Assembly: GCF_000265205.3 (NCBI RefSeq)
Contig: NC_018000.1
Coordinates: forward strand, 2,790,001-2,854,000
Direction of reading: 5' to 3'
DNA: 64,000 nucleotides
Source of the DNA: Sinorhizobium fredii USDA 257
GTDB taxonomy: Bacteria; Pseudomonadota; Alphaproteobacteria; Rhizobiales; Rhizobiaceae
A program made the position numbers and the translations under genes. The notes below the pieces were generated by a model, which was given only the letters and a program-made list of their open reading frames with translations, did no database searches and was not told the origin of the DNA. Positions 27,741 through 36,344 of this stretch are shown here, in pieces (positions within the stretch are counted from its first letter, which is position 1; each line of letters starts with the position of its first letter).

Positions 27741-28812
27741 CTATCGCGGTCTTCTTGCCCTCGTCGCCTGCCTCAAGGGCACTCCTCCCGGAGAGGTGGA
27801 TTGGGATGAAGTCATAGCAGATGCCAACAGGAGCCTGACGATCTCGTCTCTTGCCGCCGCAATGAGCTTAGCTGGGGCCGTGGACATACCGGAGGACGTT
27901 CGCTCCTATTTTTCTCTGATTTACGAGCGAAACGCTGAGCGCAACTCCAGGCTGTCTGCCCAACTCACAGAGGCGATCGGCTGCCTGAACGGTGTCGGCG
28001 TCGAGCCGATCATGATGAAAGGCGCGGCTCTCCTCCTGGGGTGGGAGCACCGAGCGGTCGGCGCGAGGCTTCTGACGGACCTCGATATTCTCGTGCGGCC
28101 CGAGGAAATACCCGATGCGATCGCCGCGCTCCGGCGGATTGGATATGAGATCCAGTTTGCGGCCGGCAGCGGCTCCTGGCCGGGAAATCCCAGGTATCAT
28201 CTGCCGGCGGTGCTGGCGCGATCGAGGGACGCGGGCGCAATCGACCTTCAGTGTCGGCCGAGAGGTCCCGCCTCCTTCAGCGACGTCGAATGGCTTTACG
28301 GTCGCAGTCGCCGGGCGGACCTCGATGGAATCCATGTCCATATTCCGTCGCCCTTTGTGCAGGTCGTGTTCCTGATCCTGCATGACCAGTTTCAGGACGG
28401 CGACTATTGGCGCGGTCTCCTCGATCTGCGCCACCTTCTCGACATGGCGCAACTCGCGCGCTCGGCAAAAATAGACTGGGACGAATTGAGATCGCTCTTC
28501 GCCGCCGGCTATGAGAGAAATGCCGTGGATACGCAGATCATCACGGCCGATGCGCTGTTCGGCCTTGAGGGTGCTGGCGGTCTCTTTTTTGGAAAGCTGG
28601 CGCATTGCCAATTAGCGCGGCGCCGGCTCCAGTTCGGCCGAGATTATCTCGCCGTCCCGTTGACTGTTCTGACGCTTCTGACGGAGATCTTTCACTACCC
28701 GTCCTGGGATCGCTTCGGCGGCGAGCGCTATCCTTCCCGGTCGCAGGAGATCAGGCGAAAGCTCCGCGAGTTGCGGCGCATTTTTCGTCCCAAGCCACCT
28801 GGAAAACTATAG
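27727..28812 (+). CDS. Nucleotidyltransferase-family protein (NTP_transf_5-like)
   Basis: A 361-aa protein of the family often annotated 'nucleotidyltransferase family protein'. The core reads 'EPIMMKGAALLLGWE', then 'LLTDLDILVRPEEIPDAIAA', with the D-x-D metal motif in 'TDLDILV'. A C-terminal helical domain contains 'HDQFQDGDYWRGLLDLRHLL'. It overlaps the PqqD-HprK-like gene and is surely co-translated. Such proteins occur beside HprK-like kinases in lasso-peptide and related clusters. What it transfers, and to what, is unknown. Confidence 0.78.
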   Translation: MTGNSYRGLLALVACLKGTPPGEVDWDEVIADANRSLTISSLAAAMSLAGAVDIPEDVRSYFSLIYERNAERNSRLSAQLTEAIGCLNGVGVEPIMMKGAALLLGWEHRAVGARLLTDLDILVRPEEIPDAIAALRRIGYEIQFAAGSGSWPGNPRYHLPAVLARSRDAGAIDLQCRPRGPASFSDVEWLYGRSRRADLDGIHVHIPSPFVQVVFLILHDQFQDGDYWRGLLDLRHLLDMAQLARSAKIDWDELRSLFAAGYERNAVDTQIITADALFGLEGAGGLFFGKLAHCQLARRRLQFGRDYLAVPLTVLTLLTEIFHYPSWDRFGGERYPSRSQEIRRKLRELRRIFRPKPPGKL

Positions 28813-28974
28813 AGGCGGGCAGCAAGCCGGAACTGCGTTCCTCTCCGGTCACTGCTAACCTGATAAACACTATTGGGAATTCTCCCAGGTAATCATTCTG
28901 GATTAACGCAAAAGCCATTAACAAATGAGTTGACCTTTGCTGTAATGTGGGAAGAAATGCGAGGGAGGGCGCTT

Positions 28975-29280
28975 ATGAGTTCCGAAAAAACTGATGGTCT
29001 GCCGTCAAGGTGCGAAGAAGACCGGCGCGAATTCCTGAAGAAGTGCGGTCGTTTTGCAGTCGTCACTCCACCCGCGGTCACCATGCTGCTTTCCACCAGC
29101 CTCACGTCGAACGCAATAGCGGCTTCCGGCGGTGGTGGAGGCGGAAGCCACGCCAACAATGGCTGGGGCAACGGTCCGGATGCGACAAACAAGGGCAGCT
29201 ACCACGGCGCAGGCGTATCCCGAGGAGGCCCGGGGGCTGGCTACTCGCAGAGTAGTTCCAAAGTCGGCGGCGCCCGATAA
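28975..29280 (+). CDS. Short protein with conserved Cys-containing leader and Gly-rich tail
   Basis: The ATG at 28975 follows GAGGGAGGG and gives 101 aa. Residues about 12-50 hold a basic motif 'RREFLKKCGRFAVVTPPAV', then a hydrophobic stretch ending 'TSNAIAA', which looks like an export or membrane signal of Tat-like type. The tail (about 50 residues) is rich in Gly, Ser, Asn and His and has no Cys. A paralogue at 38643 keeps the leader almost unchanged but has a different tail. A conserved leader with a variable tail, next to a PqqD-like/kinase fusion, suggests a modified peptide precursor. This is inference. Confidence 0.65.
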   Translation: MSSEKTDGLPSRCEEDRREFLKKCGRFAVVTPPAVTMLLSTSLTSNAIAASGGGGGGSHANNGWGNGPDATNKGSYHGAGVSRGGPGAGYSQSSSKVGGAR

Positions 29281-29450
29281 CCCGGCTTGAACAGTCGGCA
29301 AACTCGTGTCGGCTGACAGCGTGCAAAGGCGCCGAACGGTTCCCATGCGCGGCGCCTCTACCGAGTCTAGGTACGTCTCAGACAATTGGTACCGACGAAA
29401 CGAACTTTCTGCTGCTGACGTTTAGCCCACGCCGCCGCGAGGTCAAAAGC

Positions 29451-29622
29451 TCAGCCGCTGATACAGAGCCAGCCATGCATTGAATATCCGCTTTGGCACT
29501 TGCTTTCGCCGAGCACAATTTCTCCCCTCTTTAGCGCTTTTGGCAGCGCCTCCCGCAATATTGCGCTCAGCACCTGAGGATGAATTCGCGACAAATTGTT
29601 TGCATTCGAACACGCTTGTATA
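29451..29622 (-). pseudogene. 3' part of a 62-codon ORF split by IS66
   Basis: If the IS66 and one copy of its 8-bp target repeat are removed, ATG at 32248 reads through 32224 and continues at 29614 down to TGA at 29451-29453. That gives 62 codons in frame. The joined product starts 'MQQTTFIQACSNANN' and ends 'CQSGYSMHGWLCISG', with three Cys. AGGCGAGG precedes the ATG. The 5' part is 32224-32248. No family is recognised. Confidence 0.4.
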
Positions 29623-29695
29623 GTAAGCGCGATTTTCCCCGCACATTGACGCCGGCGATTTCGACGGATCGTCTTGCGTTGGGAACGGCATCTGG

Positions 29696-31288
29696 TCAGG
29701 CGGTGGCAGTCTGTGTGAAGTTGAAGGGCAACAAGTCGTCGATATCAGCATCGCCCGCGCGTTGAGGCAATTCGGTAAGGACGTGGCGCAACCACGTCAA
29801 CGGCTCGACGCCGCAGGCACGGCAGGTCAGCATGAGGCTGTAGATGACGGCGCTGGCCTTGGCTCCGTCGGTGGTATCGCTGAACAGCCAGCTCTTTCTG
29901 CCGGTCGCAAAAACTCTGATGTCGCGCTCCAAGATGTTGTTGTCGATCGGCATCCTGCCATCGTCTGTGTAGCGCGTCAGATAATCCCACTGGTTCAGGG
30001 TGTAGGATACAGCATCGCCCAGCTTGGTGTCCGGCATGACCTTCGGCGCGATTTCGTCGAGCCATACCTTGAGAGCGGTCAGGACGGGTATGCTGTGTTG
30101 CTGTCGGAATCGGCGAACGCTGTCGGCCTTCGTTTCGCCGGCATCAGGCTTCTTGTCTCGTGCTTGCCTTTCAACCCGATAGAGTTGTTCGAAGAACCGG
30201 AGAGCCTGCTCGGGCGGACCGCCGCCTTTCTTTCTGGCTTTGAGGGCATCGACGAAGCGCCGCCTCGAATGGGCCATGCATCCGATATGGATCGCGCCAT
30301 CCAGCGTGCGCCAGGCGGTGTAACCATCGCTCATCAATATGCCGCGGTAATCGCCGAGGAAGGTCTGGGGGTGAATCTGGCCGCGGCCCGGCTGATAATC
30401 GAGAAGCACGATCGGCTCGTCACTGTCGTCGCCGCTCCGATAGGCCCACATATACGATGTGCTGGTGGCCTCTTTGTCCTTTTCCTTCAGGACCTGAACG
30501 GTCGTCTCGTCGCCATGGATGAGGGGTTGCGACCTGAGCCGCAGTTTCAGCGCGTCATAGATGCGATGCAGATGCTTCTCGCTCGAACCGATCACCCAGT
30601 GGCCGAGAGCACCACGGCTGACAGGAACACCGGCGCGTTCGAAGGTCTGCGCCAGACGGTAGAGCGGTGTGCCGTCGACGTACTTGTGAACGAGTGCGAA
30701 GGCCAATGTCGAGGCCGTGGCGATGCTGCCCGGCAAGGGCTGCACCGGCATCGGCGCGGTCACGACAGGCGTGTTGATCCCGGTGCGGTCGCAATGGCGG
30801 CATGCATATTTGAACCGCACATTCTGTAAGACCTTCGCCTTCACTTCGATATGAAGTTGCTCGGTAACGGCCTCGCCCATGCGGTGCATCTGCCCACGGC
30901 AGCAAGGACAAGCCTTCTGATCGTCGGGAAGGTCATACTCGACGCGCTCGCGCGGCAGGTTCTGCGGTAGTGGTCTGCGGCCACGCTTCTGACCCGTCGT
31001 GCTTTCGACAGGCGGCAGGCCTGTGTCCGGAATGTCGATGACCTCGCTCTCGTGGCTGTCCGCTCCATCCTCGTCCGCAGCCTCTTCGGCTTCGTTGAAG
31101 ATGCGATCAACGTGCTTTTCGCTGCGCGGCGCAAAGCGATGGAGCCGTGCAAGCGCCAGCTCTTCCTCCAGCTTGACGACCCGCTGCGAGAGCGTTTCCT
31201 TCTCGGCTTTCAGCGCGGCGATTTCGGCAGCATTGGCCGCCAACTGCGCCATCAGCTCTGCAACGCTCGGTTCGCCGGTTCGATTCAT
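29696..31288 (-). CDS. tnpC: IS66 transposase TnpC
   Basis: A 530-aa protein with an N-terminal coiled coil ('AALKAEKETLSQRVVKLEEE'). A zinc-finger region follows ('CPCCRGQMHRMGE', 'YACRHCDRTG'), then the IS66 catalytic core ('IHGDETTVQVL', 'LMSDGYTAWRTLDG', 'RDIRVFATGRKSWLFSDT'). Length and order are normal for the family. It catalyses element movement with help from TnpA and TnpB. Confidence 0.95.
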   Translation of the reverse strand: MNRTGEPSVAELMAQLAANAAEIAALKAEKETLSQRVVKLEEELALARLHRFAPRSEKHVDRIFNEAEEAADEDGADSHESEVIDIPDTGLPPVESTTGQKRGRRPLPQNLPRERVEYDLPDDQKACPCCRGQMHRMGEAVTEQLHIEVKAKVLQNVRFKYACRHCDRTGINTPVVTAPMPVQPLPGSIATASTLAFALVHKYVDGTPLYRLAQTFERAGVPVSRGALGHWVIGSSEKHLHRIYDALKLRLRSQPLIHGDETTVQVLKEKDKEATSTSYMWAYRSGDDSDEPIVLLDYQPGRGQIHPQTFLGDYRGILMSDGYTAWRTLDGAIHIGCMAHSRRRFVDALKARKKGGGPPEQALRFFEQLYRVERQARDKKPDAGETKADSVRRFRQQHSIPVLTALKVWLDEIAPKVMPDTKLGDAVSYTLNQWDYLTRYTDDGRMPIDNNILERDIRVFATGRKSWLFSDTTDGAKASAVIYSLMLTCRACGVEPLTWLRHVLTELPQRAGDADIDDLLPFNFTQTATA

Positions 31289-31341
31289 CGTAGTTTTGAA
31301 TCTGAACCGCTACCCTACGTCAACAGCTCAATTCGCCACCC

Positions 31342-31695
31342 TCAGCCGGCGACCTGATACTGCCGCACCGGGTGGCGGACCATCGCATCGATATCGATGC
31401 CGTCGAGGATCCAGTGCAGTTGCTCGGTCGTCACCGTGACCACCGCCACCTCACGGCGAGGCCATCGGAACTTGTCCTCGGTCAGCCGCTTCAGGACCAG
31501 CACAAAGCCCGATCGGTCGAAGAACAAGAGCTTCATCCGGTCGCGACGGCGATTGCAGAACGCAAAAACCGCTGGAGCAAACGGATCGAGCGCCATCGTC
31601 TCCTGGACCAGAACTGCAAGGCTGTTGATGCCAGCCCGAAAGTCGATCGGTTCGCGATGCAGGTAGACCTGAAGGTCAGCGCCCAGTCTGAACAT
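31342..31695 (-). CDS. tnpB: IS66 accessory protein TnpB
   Basis: 117 aa, typical IS66 Orf2: 'YLHREPIDFRAGINSLAVLV', 'FCNRRRDRMKLLFFDRSGFV' and 'WILDGIDI'. Its start overlaps the end of tnpA by 20 nt and it lies 53 bp before tnpC. Required with the other IS66 proteins; exact biochemical role is not settled. Confidence 0.95.
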   Translation of the reverse strand: MFRLGADLQVYLHREPIDFRAGINSLAVLVQETMALDPFAPAVFAFCNRRRDRMKLLFFDRSGFVLVLKRLTEDKFRWPRREVAVVTVTTEQLHWILDGIDIDAMVRHPVRQYQVAG

Positions 31696-32143
31696 GACCC
31701 AACGCTCCGATTATTGCTGCCAACACGTCCACATCACTACATTCCAGCGTCAGCTTCACACCGTTCGGCAGTGACGCGCTCACCTTGGCTGGAGAGGACA
31801 GCCGGTCGATCCTCTCCGATTGCGATCGTCGCTCTTCACCATCCGTGGCAGGCATCTCCAACGCAAACGCGCTGCTCTGCATTGGCAGGCTGCTCGCCGC
31901 GGTGATCTGAACCGGAAGAAAAGCCGATGTCGAAGACGGCGGCAGAGCACGGAACTCCTTGGCCTTCTTTATCCATTTCCAAACGAGGTTCGCGTTGACC
32001 CCATGTTCGAGCGCAAGTTTCGATACTGATGCGCCAGGTTCAAGGCAGGCCGAAATAAGACGGTCTTTCGATGCTGGATCGAACCGGCGTCGTCCATTCC
32101 GACCAACGAGTCGCACGACAAGCTTTTGACCTTCTTCCATCAT
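31676..32143 (-). CDS. tnpA: IS66 protein TnpA (helix-turn-helix)
   Basis: The start at 32143 has AAGGAGGT seven bases upstream. A longer frame to 32485 runs through the inverted end and the interrupted host ORF, so it is rejected. The product is 155 aa with an HTH region: 'RRRFDPASKDRLISACLEPG' and 'LALEHGVNANLVWKWI'. First gene of the IS66 operon. Confidence 0.93.
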   Translation of the reverse strand: MMEEGQKLVVRLVGRNGRRRFDPASKDRLISACLEPGASVSKLALEHGVNANLVWKWIKKAKEFRALPPSSTSAFLPVQITAASSLPMQSSAFALEMPATDGEERRSQSERIDRLSSPAKVSASLPNGVKLTLECSDVDVLAAIIGALGHVQTGR

Positions 32144-32506
32144 TTGGTGTCCACCTCCTTTAGGTGGACACCAAATGCCAAAGCTCACACCATCACAGAA
32201 GGTGCGGGGAAATTCGCGCTTACCTTGTATAAACGTGGTCTGCTGCATAAAATCGCCTCGCCTGTGAATCGAACGCTCGGGCACGGGAAGCCTCTTCTGA
32301 GAGATCGGAAGGGGGCTTCTCGGTTCAGAACGGACTGCGTTGCCAGTCGAAAGCCCGGAACTGAAGCACGGTAACCGCTTCAGTTCATGTATGCCGCCTC
32401 TATGGAAATCCTCCTCCCGCCAGGGTCCAGCGGTCGGCCACATATTTGCACCGCGGTAGCCGAACATGCCCGGGATAAACAGCACGTCTGTGGCGTAACT
32501 TAGTAT

Positions 32507-32818
32507 CGTCGTTTACATCACCGGGAGGGCGCATGGTGCGTGCGGCAGAGGCCACTTCACGTTGCAACAGAGGACGTGGACACCTGTCGAGATCGTACGA
32601 AAAACTTTCGCGTGGCGGCCGTACCCGGTCGACGCTTCGTCAGTTCCTCGTCAATGAGGCCTCGGGCCGCCTTGTGCTGATGGCGACGGCCGTACTGGCA
32701 ATCATGCCAACTCACCTTTATCGGTAGCCTATTTCTCCGCTCTATATGCCTATTTCGGTCCGCTGAGCCTTCAGCACTGGATTAGCGACGCTCTGATGAG
32801 CGTCTTTTTCCTGCTAAC
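32507..32818 (+). pseudogene. nhaA 5' remnant (third copy)
   Basis: This stretch copies the region from about 8712 of the intact nhaA, including the leader with 'TTGCAACAGAGGACGTG'. The encoded start of the protein is also kept ('[20 protein letters not shown]'). A frameshift follows 'LAIM' near 32705, yet similarity continues through '[16 protein letters not shown]' and stops at about 32818. It is a truncated, frameshifted duplicate. Confidence 0.85.
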
Positions 32819-32865
32819 CGCCTCCGGCAGGATAGGGTCAGTTTCTCGGCCTCAATTCAGCGCAG

Positions 32866-32930
32866 TCATGATGCGCCCATGATGGTATCGACGGAATTGA
32901 GACGAGCGGCGCGGCGCGCCGGCAGGCAAC
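32866..32930 (-). pseudogene. ABC permease 3' remnant
   Basis: Reads 'LPARRAARLNSVDTIMGAS' and a stop, matching the end of the permease encoded at 14999 ('LPARRAAGLNPVDIIRGAT'). The DNA around it is also similar. No more of the gene is present. Confidence 0.7.
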
Positions 32931-33078
32931 CTGTTTCGGCGCGCTGCTGATCGATCACGTTGGGCGGTGCGGTCTTGCCAATAATGCCCGTTCGCGCCAC
33001 TCTGAGCTTCGACTAATAGCCGGACATCCGCGGATGTCGGATGAAGGTCGGAACCTGCACCCGAACCGAGGGCCAAGC

Positions 33079-33399
33079 ATGAGCAGCATGAGAGACCGCC
33101 AAGAAGGCTTCGAAAAGAAATTCGCGATGGACGAGGAATCGAAGTTCAAGGCCATGGCACGTCGCAACAAGCTCTTCGGCCTATGGGCCGCCGAGAAGCT
33201 CGGCAAGACCGGCGCGGACGCCGACGCCTATGCGAAGGAGGTGGTGCGCGCGGACTTCGAGGAAGCAGGGGACAACGATGTGTTCCGCAAGGTGCGCGCC
33301 GATTTCGACGCAGCTGGCGTCGCACAGCCCGACCATGAGATTCGCAGCGTTATGGACGAACTGCTGGCGACCGCCGTCGACCAGATCAAGAACACGTGA
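33079..33399 (+). CDS. DUF1476 protein (zeta-type inhibitor of F1F0-ATP synthase)
   Basis: A 106-aa protein matching DUF1476 along its whole length: 'RDRQEGFEKKFAMDEESKFK', 'ARRNKLFGLWAAEKLG', 'YAKEVVRADFEEAGDNDVFR'. This family is the alphaproteobacterial zeta subunit that blocks ATP hydrolysis by F1. The start is taken at 33079; a second ATG three codons on (33088) is possible. It lies outside any ATP synthase operon, among remnants, so it may be a second copy of a chromosomal gene. Confidence 0.88.
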   Translation: MSSMRDRQEGFEKKFAMDEESKFKAMARRNKLFGLWAAEKLGKTGADADAYAKEVVRADFEEAGDNDVFRKVRADFDAAGVAQPDHEIRSVMDELLATAVDQIKNT

Positions 33400-33479
33400 A
33401 TTCCGCTGAGTTCTGACAGATAACTGCGGAAGGAGGTACGGTTCCTGTCGGCCTTCGGAACCGGAGCCAGAGCTCGATC

Positions 33480-33666
33480 AGCGGCTACGGAAACATCACG
33501 ACAGGCGCGTTCTTGATATTCCACAATACGGATCTAGGCCACGCTGCGGCATATTACGATACCAACCCGAATGTTGCCGGTGGCGCGGTGCTTATCGCGG
33601 AACTCGACAATGTCACGCTTCTGGGCACTTCGGCAACTTCCATACCGGTGATTTTCTGTTGGTCTA
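33480..33666 (+). pseudogene. C-terminal remnant of an RTX-like secreted protein
   Basis: The frame gives 'GNITTGAFLIFHNTDLGHAA', 'AYYDTNPNVAGGAVLIAELD' and 'NVTLLG'. One frame later it reads 'FGNFHTGDFLLV' and a stop (33664-33666). The pattern resembles the ends of type I-secreted calcium-binding proteins. A frameshift near 33630 and the lack of any upstream body make it a fragment. Confidence 0.5.
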
Positions 33667-33842
33667 GCGCTGAACGACAATGCAAGTGGCGATGGCCGAA
33701 CTTTGGCGCGCCGCATGCCCCTCGGCAAGGTCTATATAATACTCTAGATTCCGTCCAGCTCCACCTAGTGCTATTAAGGGGACAACACCTTCTTACTCGT
33801 GATGGATTTATTACGCCGGAACGGCCGCTGGGGTAGTTCTCA

Positions 33843-34568
33843 ATGGACCAAGGAATAAAGCGCCGTATCGCGGCTTCTGTGCCGGCAGAGGAGTTCACGA
33901 GGCTGGATAGAGACGGTCCTGCGGCTGCCGCGATGAAACCGCACAAGAGTGCGCTTCTTTGGCACGACCTCGCCACCAAACACCCGTCGATTATTGTCGG
34001 CGTCGTCCTCGCCTATGCTTTTCGAGATCCCCCACTGGCGGACCATCTCGCGCTGTCGATCGTTGCCGGTGGTTTAAGTGTGCTCACCTTGGCGTCAGCG
34101 AACTATGTGTTAAGGGAATGGCTGAACCGGATTGACATTCAAGCTTTGGGAAAACAAGCAGATGCCACCCTGATATCCGTTGGGCTTTTTGGTGTGTTTT
34201 CTATGGCGGGTCTGCTACTGGCCTCTCAGCTTGGGAGACCGTTTTTGTGGACGGCAGTCGTGTTCCTGTGTTCAGGAATGATTTACCAGGTCCCTAGATT
34301 TCAGCCGAAAGACGCGCCGAATTTGCATGTGATCGTCGAGTCCATCAGGCATCCAATCCAATTCACACTCGGCTGGATGATTATCGACCCGTTAACTTCG
34401 CCTCCAATTTACCTCGTCCTCGCTTTCTGGACTGCAGCGGCTTTCTTGGCTTGGCTCCCAAAATCTCACCATAGCTCCGAGACCGCGGCGAACATACGGA
34501 GTAGGCGCTTCGCAGGAGCATTCCGGCACAATCGGCATGTTGCCCAGCCGGGTCGAGATGGTGGCTGA
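33843..34568 (+). CDS. UbiA-superfamily prenyltransferase-like membrane protein (short or truncated)
   Basis: A 241-aa protein with about six membrane segments. 'ASANYVLREWLNRID' corresponds to the first conserved region of UbiA-like enzymes, but the expected acidic D-x-x-x-D motif is reduced to 'NRIDIQ'. The later part 'QPKDAPNLHVIVESIRHPIQ' matches the second region ('KD....D....S...PI'). The catalytic Asp clusters look weakened, so enzyme activity is doubtful. The gene stands alone before the kinase/regulator pair. Confidence 0.6.
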   Translation: MDQGIKRRIAASVPAEEFTRLDRDGPAAAAMKPHKSALLWHDLATKHPSIIVGVVLAYAFRDPPLADHLALSIVAGGLSVLTLASANYVLREWLNRIDIQALGKQADATLISVGLFGVFSMAGLLLASQLGRPFLWTAVVFLCSGMIYQVPRFQPKDAPNLHVIVESIRHPIQFTLGWMIIDPLTSPPIYLVLAFWTAAAFLAWLPKSHHSSETAANIRSRRFAGAFRHNRHVAQPGRDGG

Positions 34569-34664
34569 CGCTTTCGTTGACTTTTCTCGCCTTTGTAGTG
34601 AAGATTTAGAAATACTGAAAATACATTTTCCTACTCACGCGAGAGCTTCTATGCGGAGTTGCGC

Positions 34665-36344
34665 ATGGTTAGCATAGAATTTAGTCGCAATGCCGACGCG
34701 AGGCACTCGCATTGGCCGGGGAAGGGGTTTGCGAGTCTGGCCCGCAACTGGTTGCTGCGCACCGACCCTGAGCGATTGATTTGTATCGGTCGATTTCTGA
34801 GTGCCGCGTTTGCTTTCCTGGCGATCTATCTGGATCCGACTCGACCCAACTCGCAGCTTTATGAGTCCCGGGTTGTTCTGTGTCTGTATCTCTTCCTTTC
34901 CATTGGGCTGATCTTCTTTCCTCTCCGCCGTTCGTTCGATAGTCCTGCGCATTTGTTCATCCATATTGTTGATGCCGCAGTGGTCGGCTGGCTGACATTT
35001 CTGACGAATGAGCTTGCCAGCCCGTTTTTCACCATTCTCCCATTCGTGATCTTATCGATGACGATGCGCTGGGGTTTAAAGGGAGCGACGCTTGGTGCGT
35101 TAATCGCCCTTTTCGTCCAACTGGTCGTAGGCATTCCTGATCTGCTGGATGGGGAATCGGAGCTCAATCTCTTCATCATGAGGTCCATCTATTTTGTGCT
35201 GATAGCGGCTACTCTGGGATATTTCGGGGCCTATAGGGAACAAAGCAGGCAACGCTTAGCCCAACTTGCACAGTGGCCGCCAGGTGCTATAGGCGAGGAC
35301 TCGGTATCCTGGTTGGGAATACTCCTGGAACACGCCTCCCGGGTCCTGGGAGGCCCACACCTGCTAGTGATCTGGCGTGATCAGGAGCTTGAATCGGGAT
35401 GCGTCGCCTACTGGACATGCGGCAATCTGCAGTTGATCGACGTCAAGGGCTCTGAGTTCTGGCAACGTCACGACCCGCAACAACATGCCACAGATCGACG
35501 CAAGAGCAGCAAAAAACTGGACGCGATCTTCGCTGAATTGCCGGAGTTATCCGCAAAGCCCAGTGAAACACATTGCAAAGTATCTGCAGCTGCCTTTTCG
35601 AGTATTCGATTTCGTGGATGCGTCTTTGTCATCAGCCCTGCCCCTAATCCTGACGGTGGCCCCGCTTTAACTCAGATCATTGCCGCTCGCCTCAGCGCGG
35701 AACTTGAACGTATCGCTTTGATTCAGTCGGCGCTCGCGGAAGAGCGCATGCGTCTTGCAAGGGACTTGCATGATACCGTTCTCCAGAACCTTACCGCGGC
35801 GCGTCTGAAGCTGAAACTGATCAGCGAAGCGGTTCCGAATGCTGCAAAGGCACAATTGACGGAGGTGGGGCTGCTCCTTCTTGAGCAACAACAGTGCTTG
35901 CGCAAATTCGTCGAGGACAGCCGAGCGGCTGAGGGAGGTAGTCTTGCTCGACTCGGGCAGACCCTCCCCGATTTCCTAAAGCTCTTAAAAGCGCGTTGGA
36001 ATTGCGACATCGGGTTTTCGTTTGGCCCCGCAGAACTCGTGGTGCCAAAATGGATGCTGCACGAGATAATGCAGTTGATCTCCGAAGCCGCGGCCAATGC
36101 GGTCCGTCATGGGCGAGCCACACGACTGAACATCATCGTCACAGGAGTGGAAGATAGCCTAACCCTCGAAATAACTGACGATGGCTCCGGGGTGCCCGAG
36201 AACTTGGAGCCTCAGAAGCCCTCGTCGCTTTCGCAACGCGTCGCGGAACTGGGTGGGCAACTCACAGTTTGCGCGACGTCGCCTGGCTTCGGGCTTCAGA
36301 TCACGCTCCCTGCTAGGCTGGAGGGCTGGTCATGTACTCAGTGA
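34665..36344 (+). CDS. Sensor histidine kinase (NarL-partner type, HisKA_3)
   Basis: A 559-aa membrane kinase. About five membrane segments lie in residues 30-190. A GAF-like middle region follows to about 350. The dimerisation helix with the phospho-accepting His is 'ERMRLARDLHDTVLQNL'. The ATPase has N-box 'EAAANAVRHGRA' and G-box 'DDGSGVPEN'. An in-frame TTG two codons upstream (34659) is an alternative start. It overlaps the response regulator gene by 13 nt. Confidence 0.88.
   Translation: MVSIEFSRNADARHSHWPGKGFASLARNWLLRTDPERLICIGRFLSAAFAFLAIYLDPTRPNSQLYESRVVLCLYLFLSIGLIFFPLRRSFDSPAHLFIHIVDAAVVGWLTFLTNELASPFFTILPFVILSMTMRWGLKGATLGALIALFVQLVVGIPDLLDGESELNLFIMRSIYFVLIAATLGYFGAYREQSRQRLAQLAQWPPGAIGEDSVSWLGILLEHASRVLGGPHLLVIWRDQELESGCVAYWTCGNLQLIDVKGSEFWQRHDPQQHATDRRKSSKKLDAIFAELPELSAKPSETHCKVSAAAFSSIRFRGCVFVISPAPNPDGGPALTQIIAARLSAELERIALIQSALAEERMRLARDLHDTVLQNLTAARLKLKLISEAVPNAAKAQLTEVGLLLLEQQQCLRKFVEDSRAAEGGSLARLGQTLPDFLKLLKARWNCDIGFSFGPAELVVPKWMLHEIMQLISEAAANAVRHGRATRLNIIVTGVEDSLTLEITDDGSGVPENLEPQKPSSLSQRVAELGGQLTVCATSPGFGLQITLPARLEGWSCTQ

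Larger units (their letters stand above)
29623..32223 (-). mobile_element. IS66-family insertion sequence, complete
   Basis: The ends are GTAAGCGCGA (29623) and its complement TTCGCGCTTAC (ending 32223). The 8-bp repeat CTTGTATA stands on both sides (29615-29622 and 32224-32231). This is the target duplication size of IS66. Length is 2601 bp. The three genes tnpA, tnpB and tnpC are intact and read leftward. Confidence 0.93.

Noticed and set aside
28856..28974. Promoter with TTGACC near 28932 for the leader-type gene.
   Set aside because: No -10 element at proper spacing could be fixed, and the gene may be read from the upstream operon.
29762..30829. A 355-codon plus-strand frame inside IS66.
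   Set aside because: It lies opposite the intact tnpC gene, which has clear family motifs.
32144..32485. N-terminal extension of IS66 TnpA.
   Set aside because: It runs through the inverted end of the IS into host DNA. The ATG at 32143 has a perfect ribosome-binding site.
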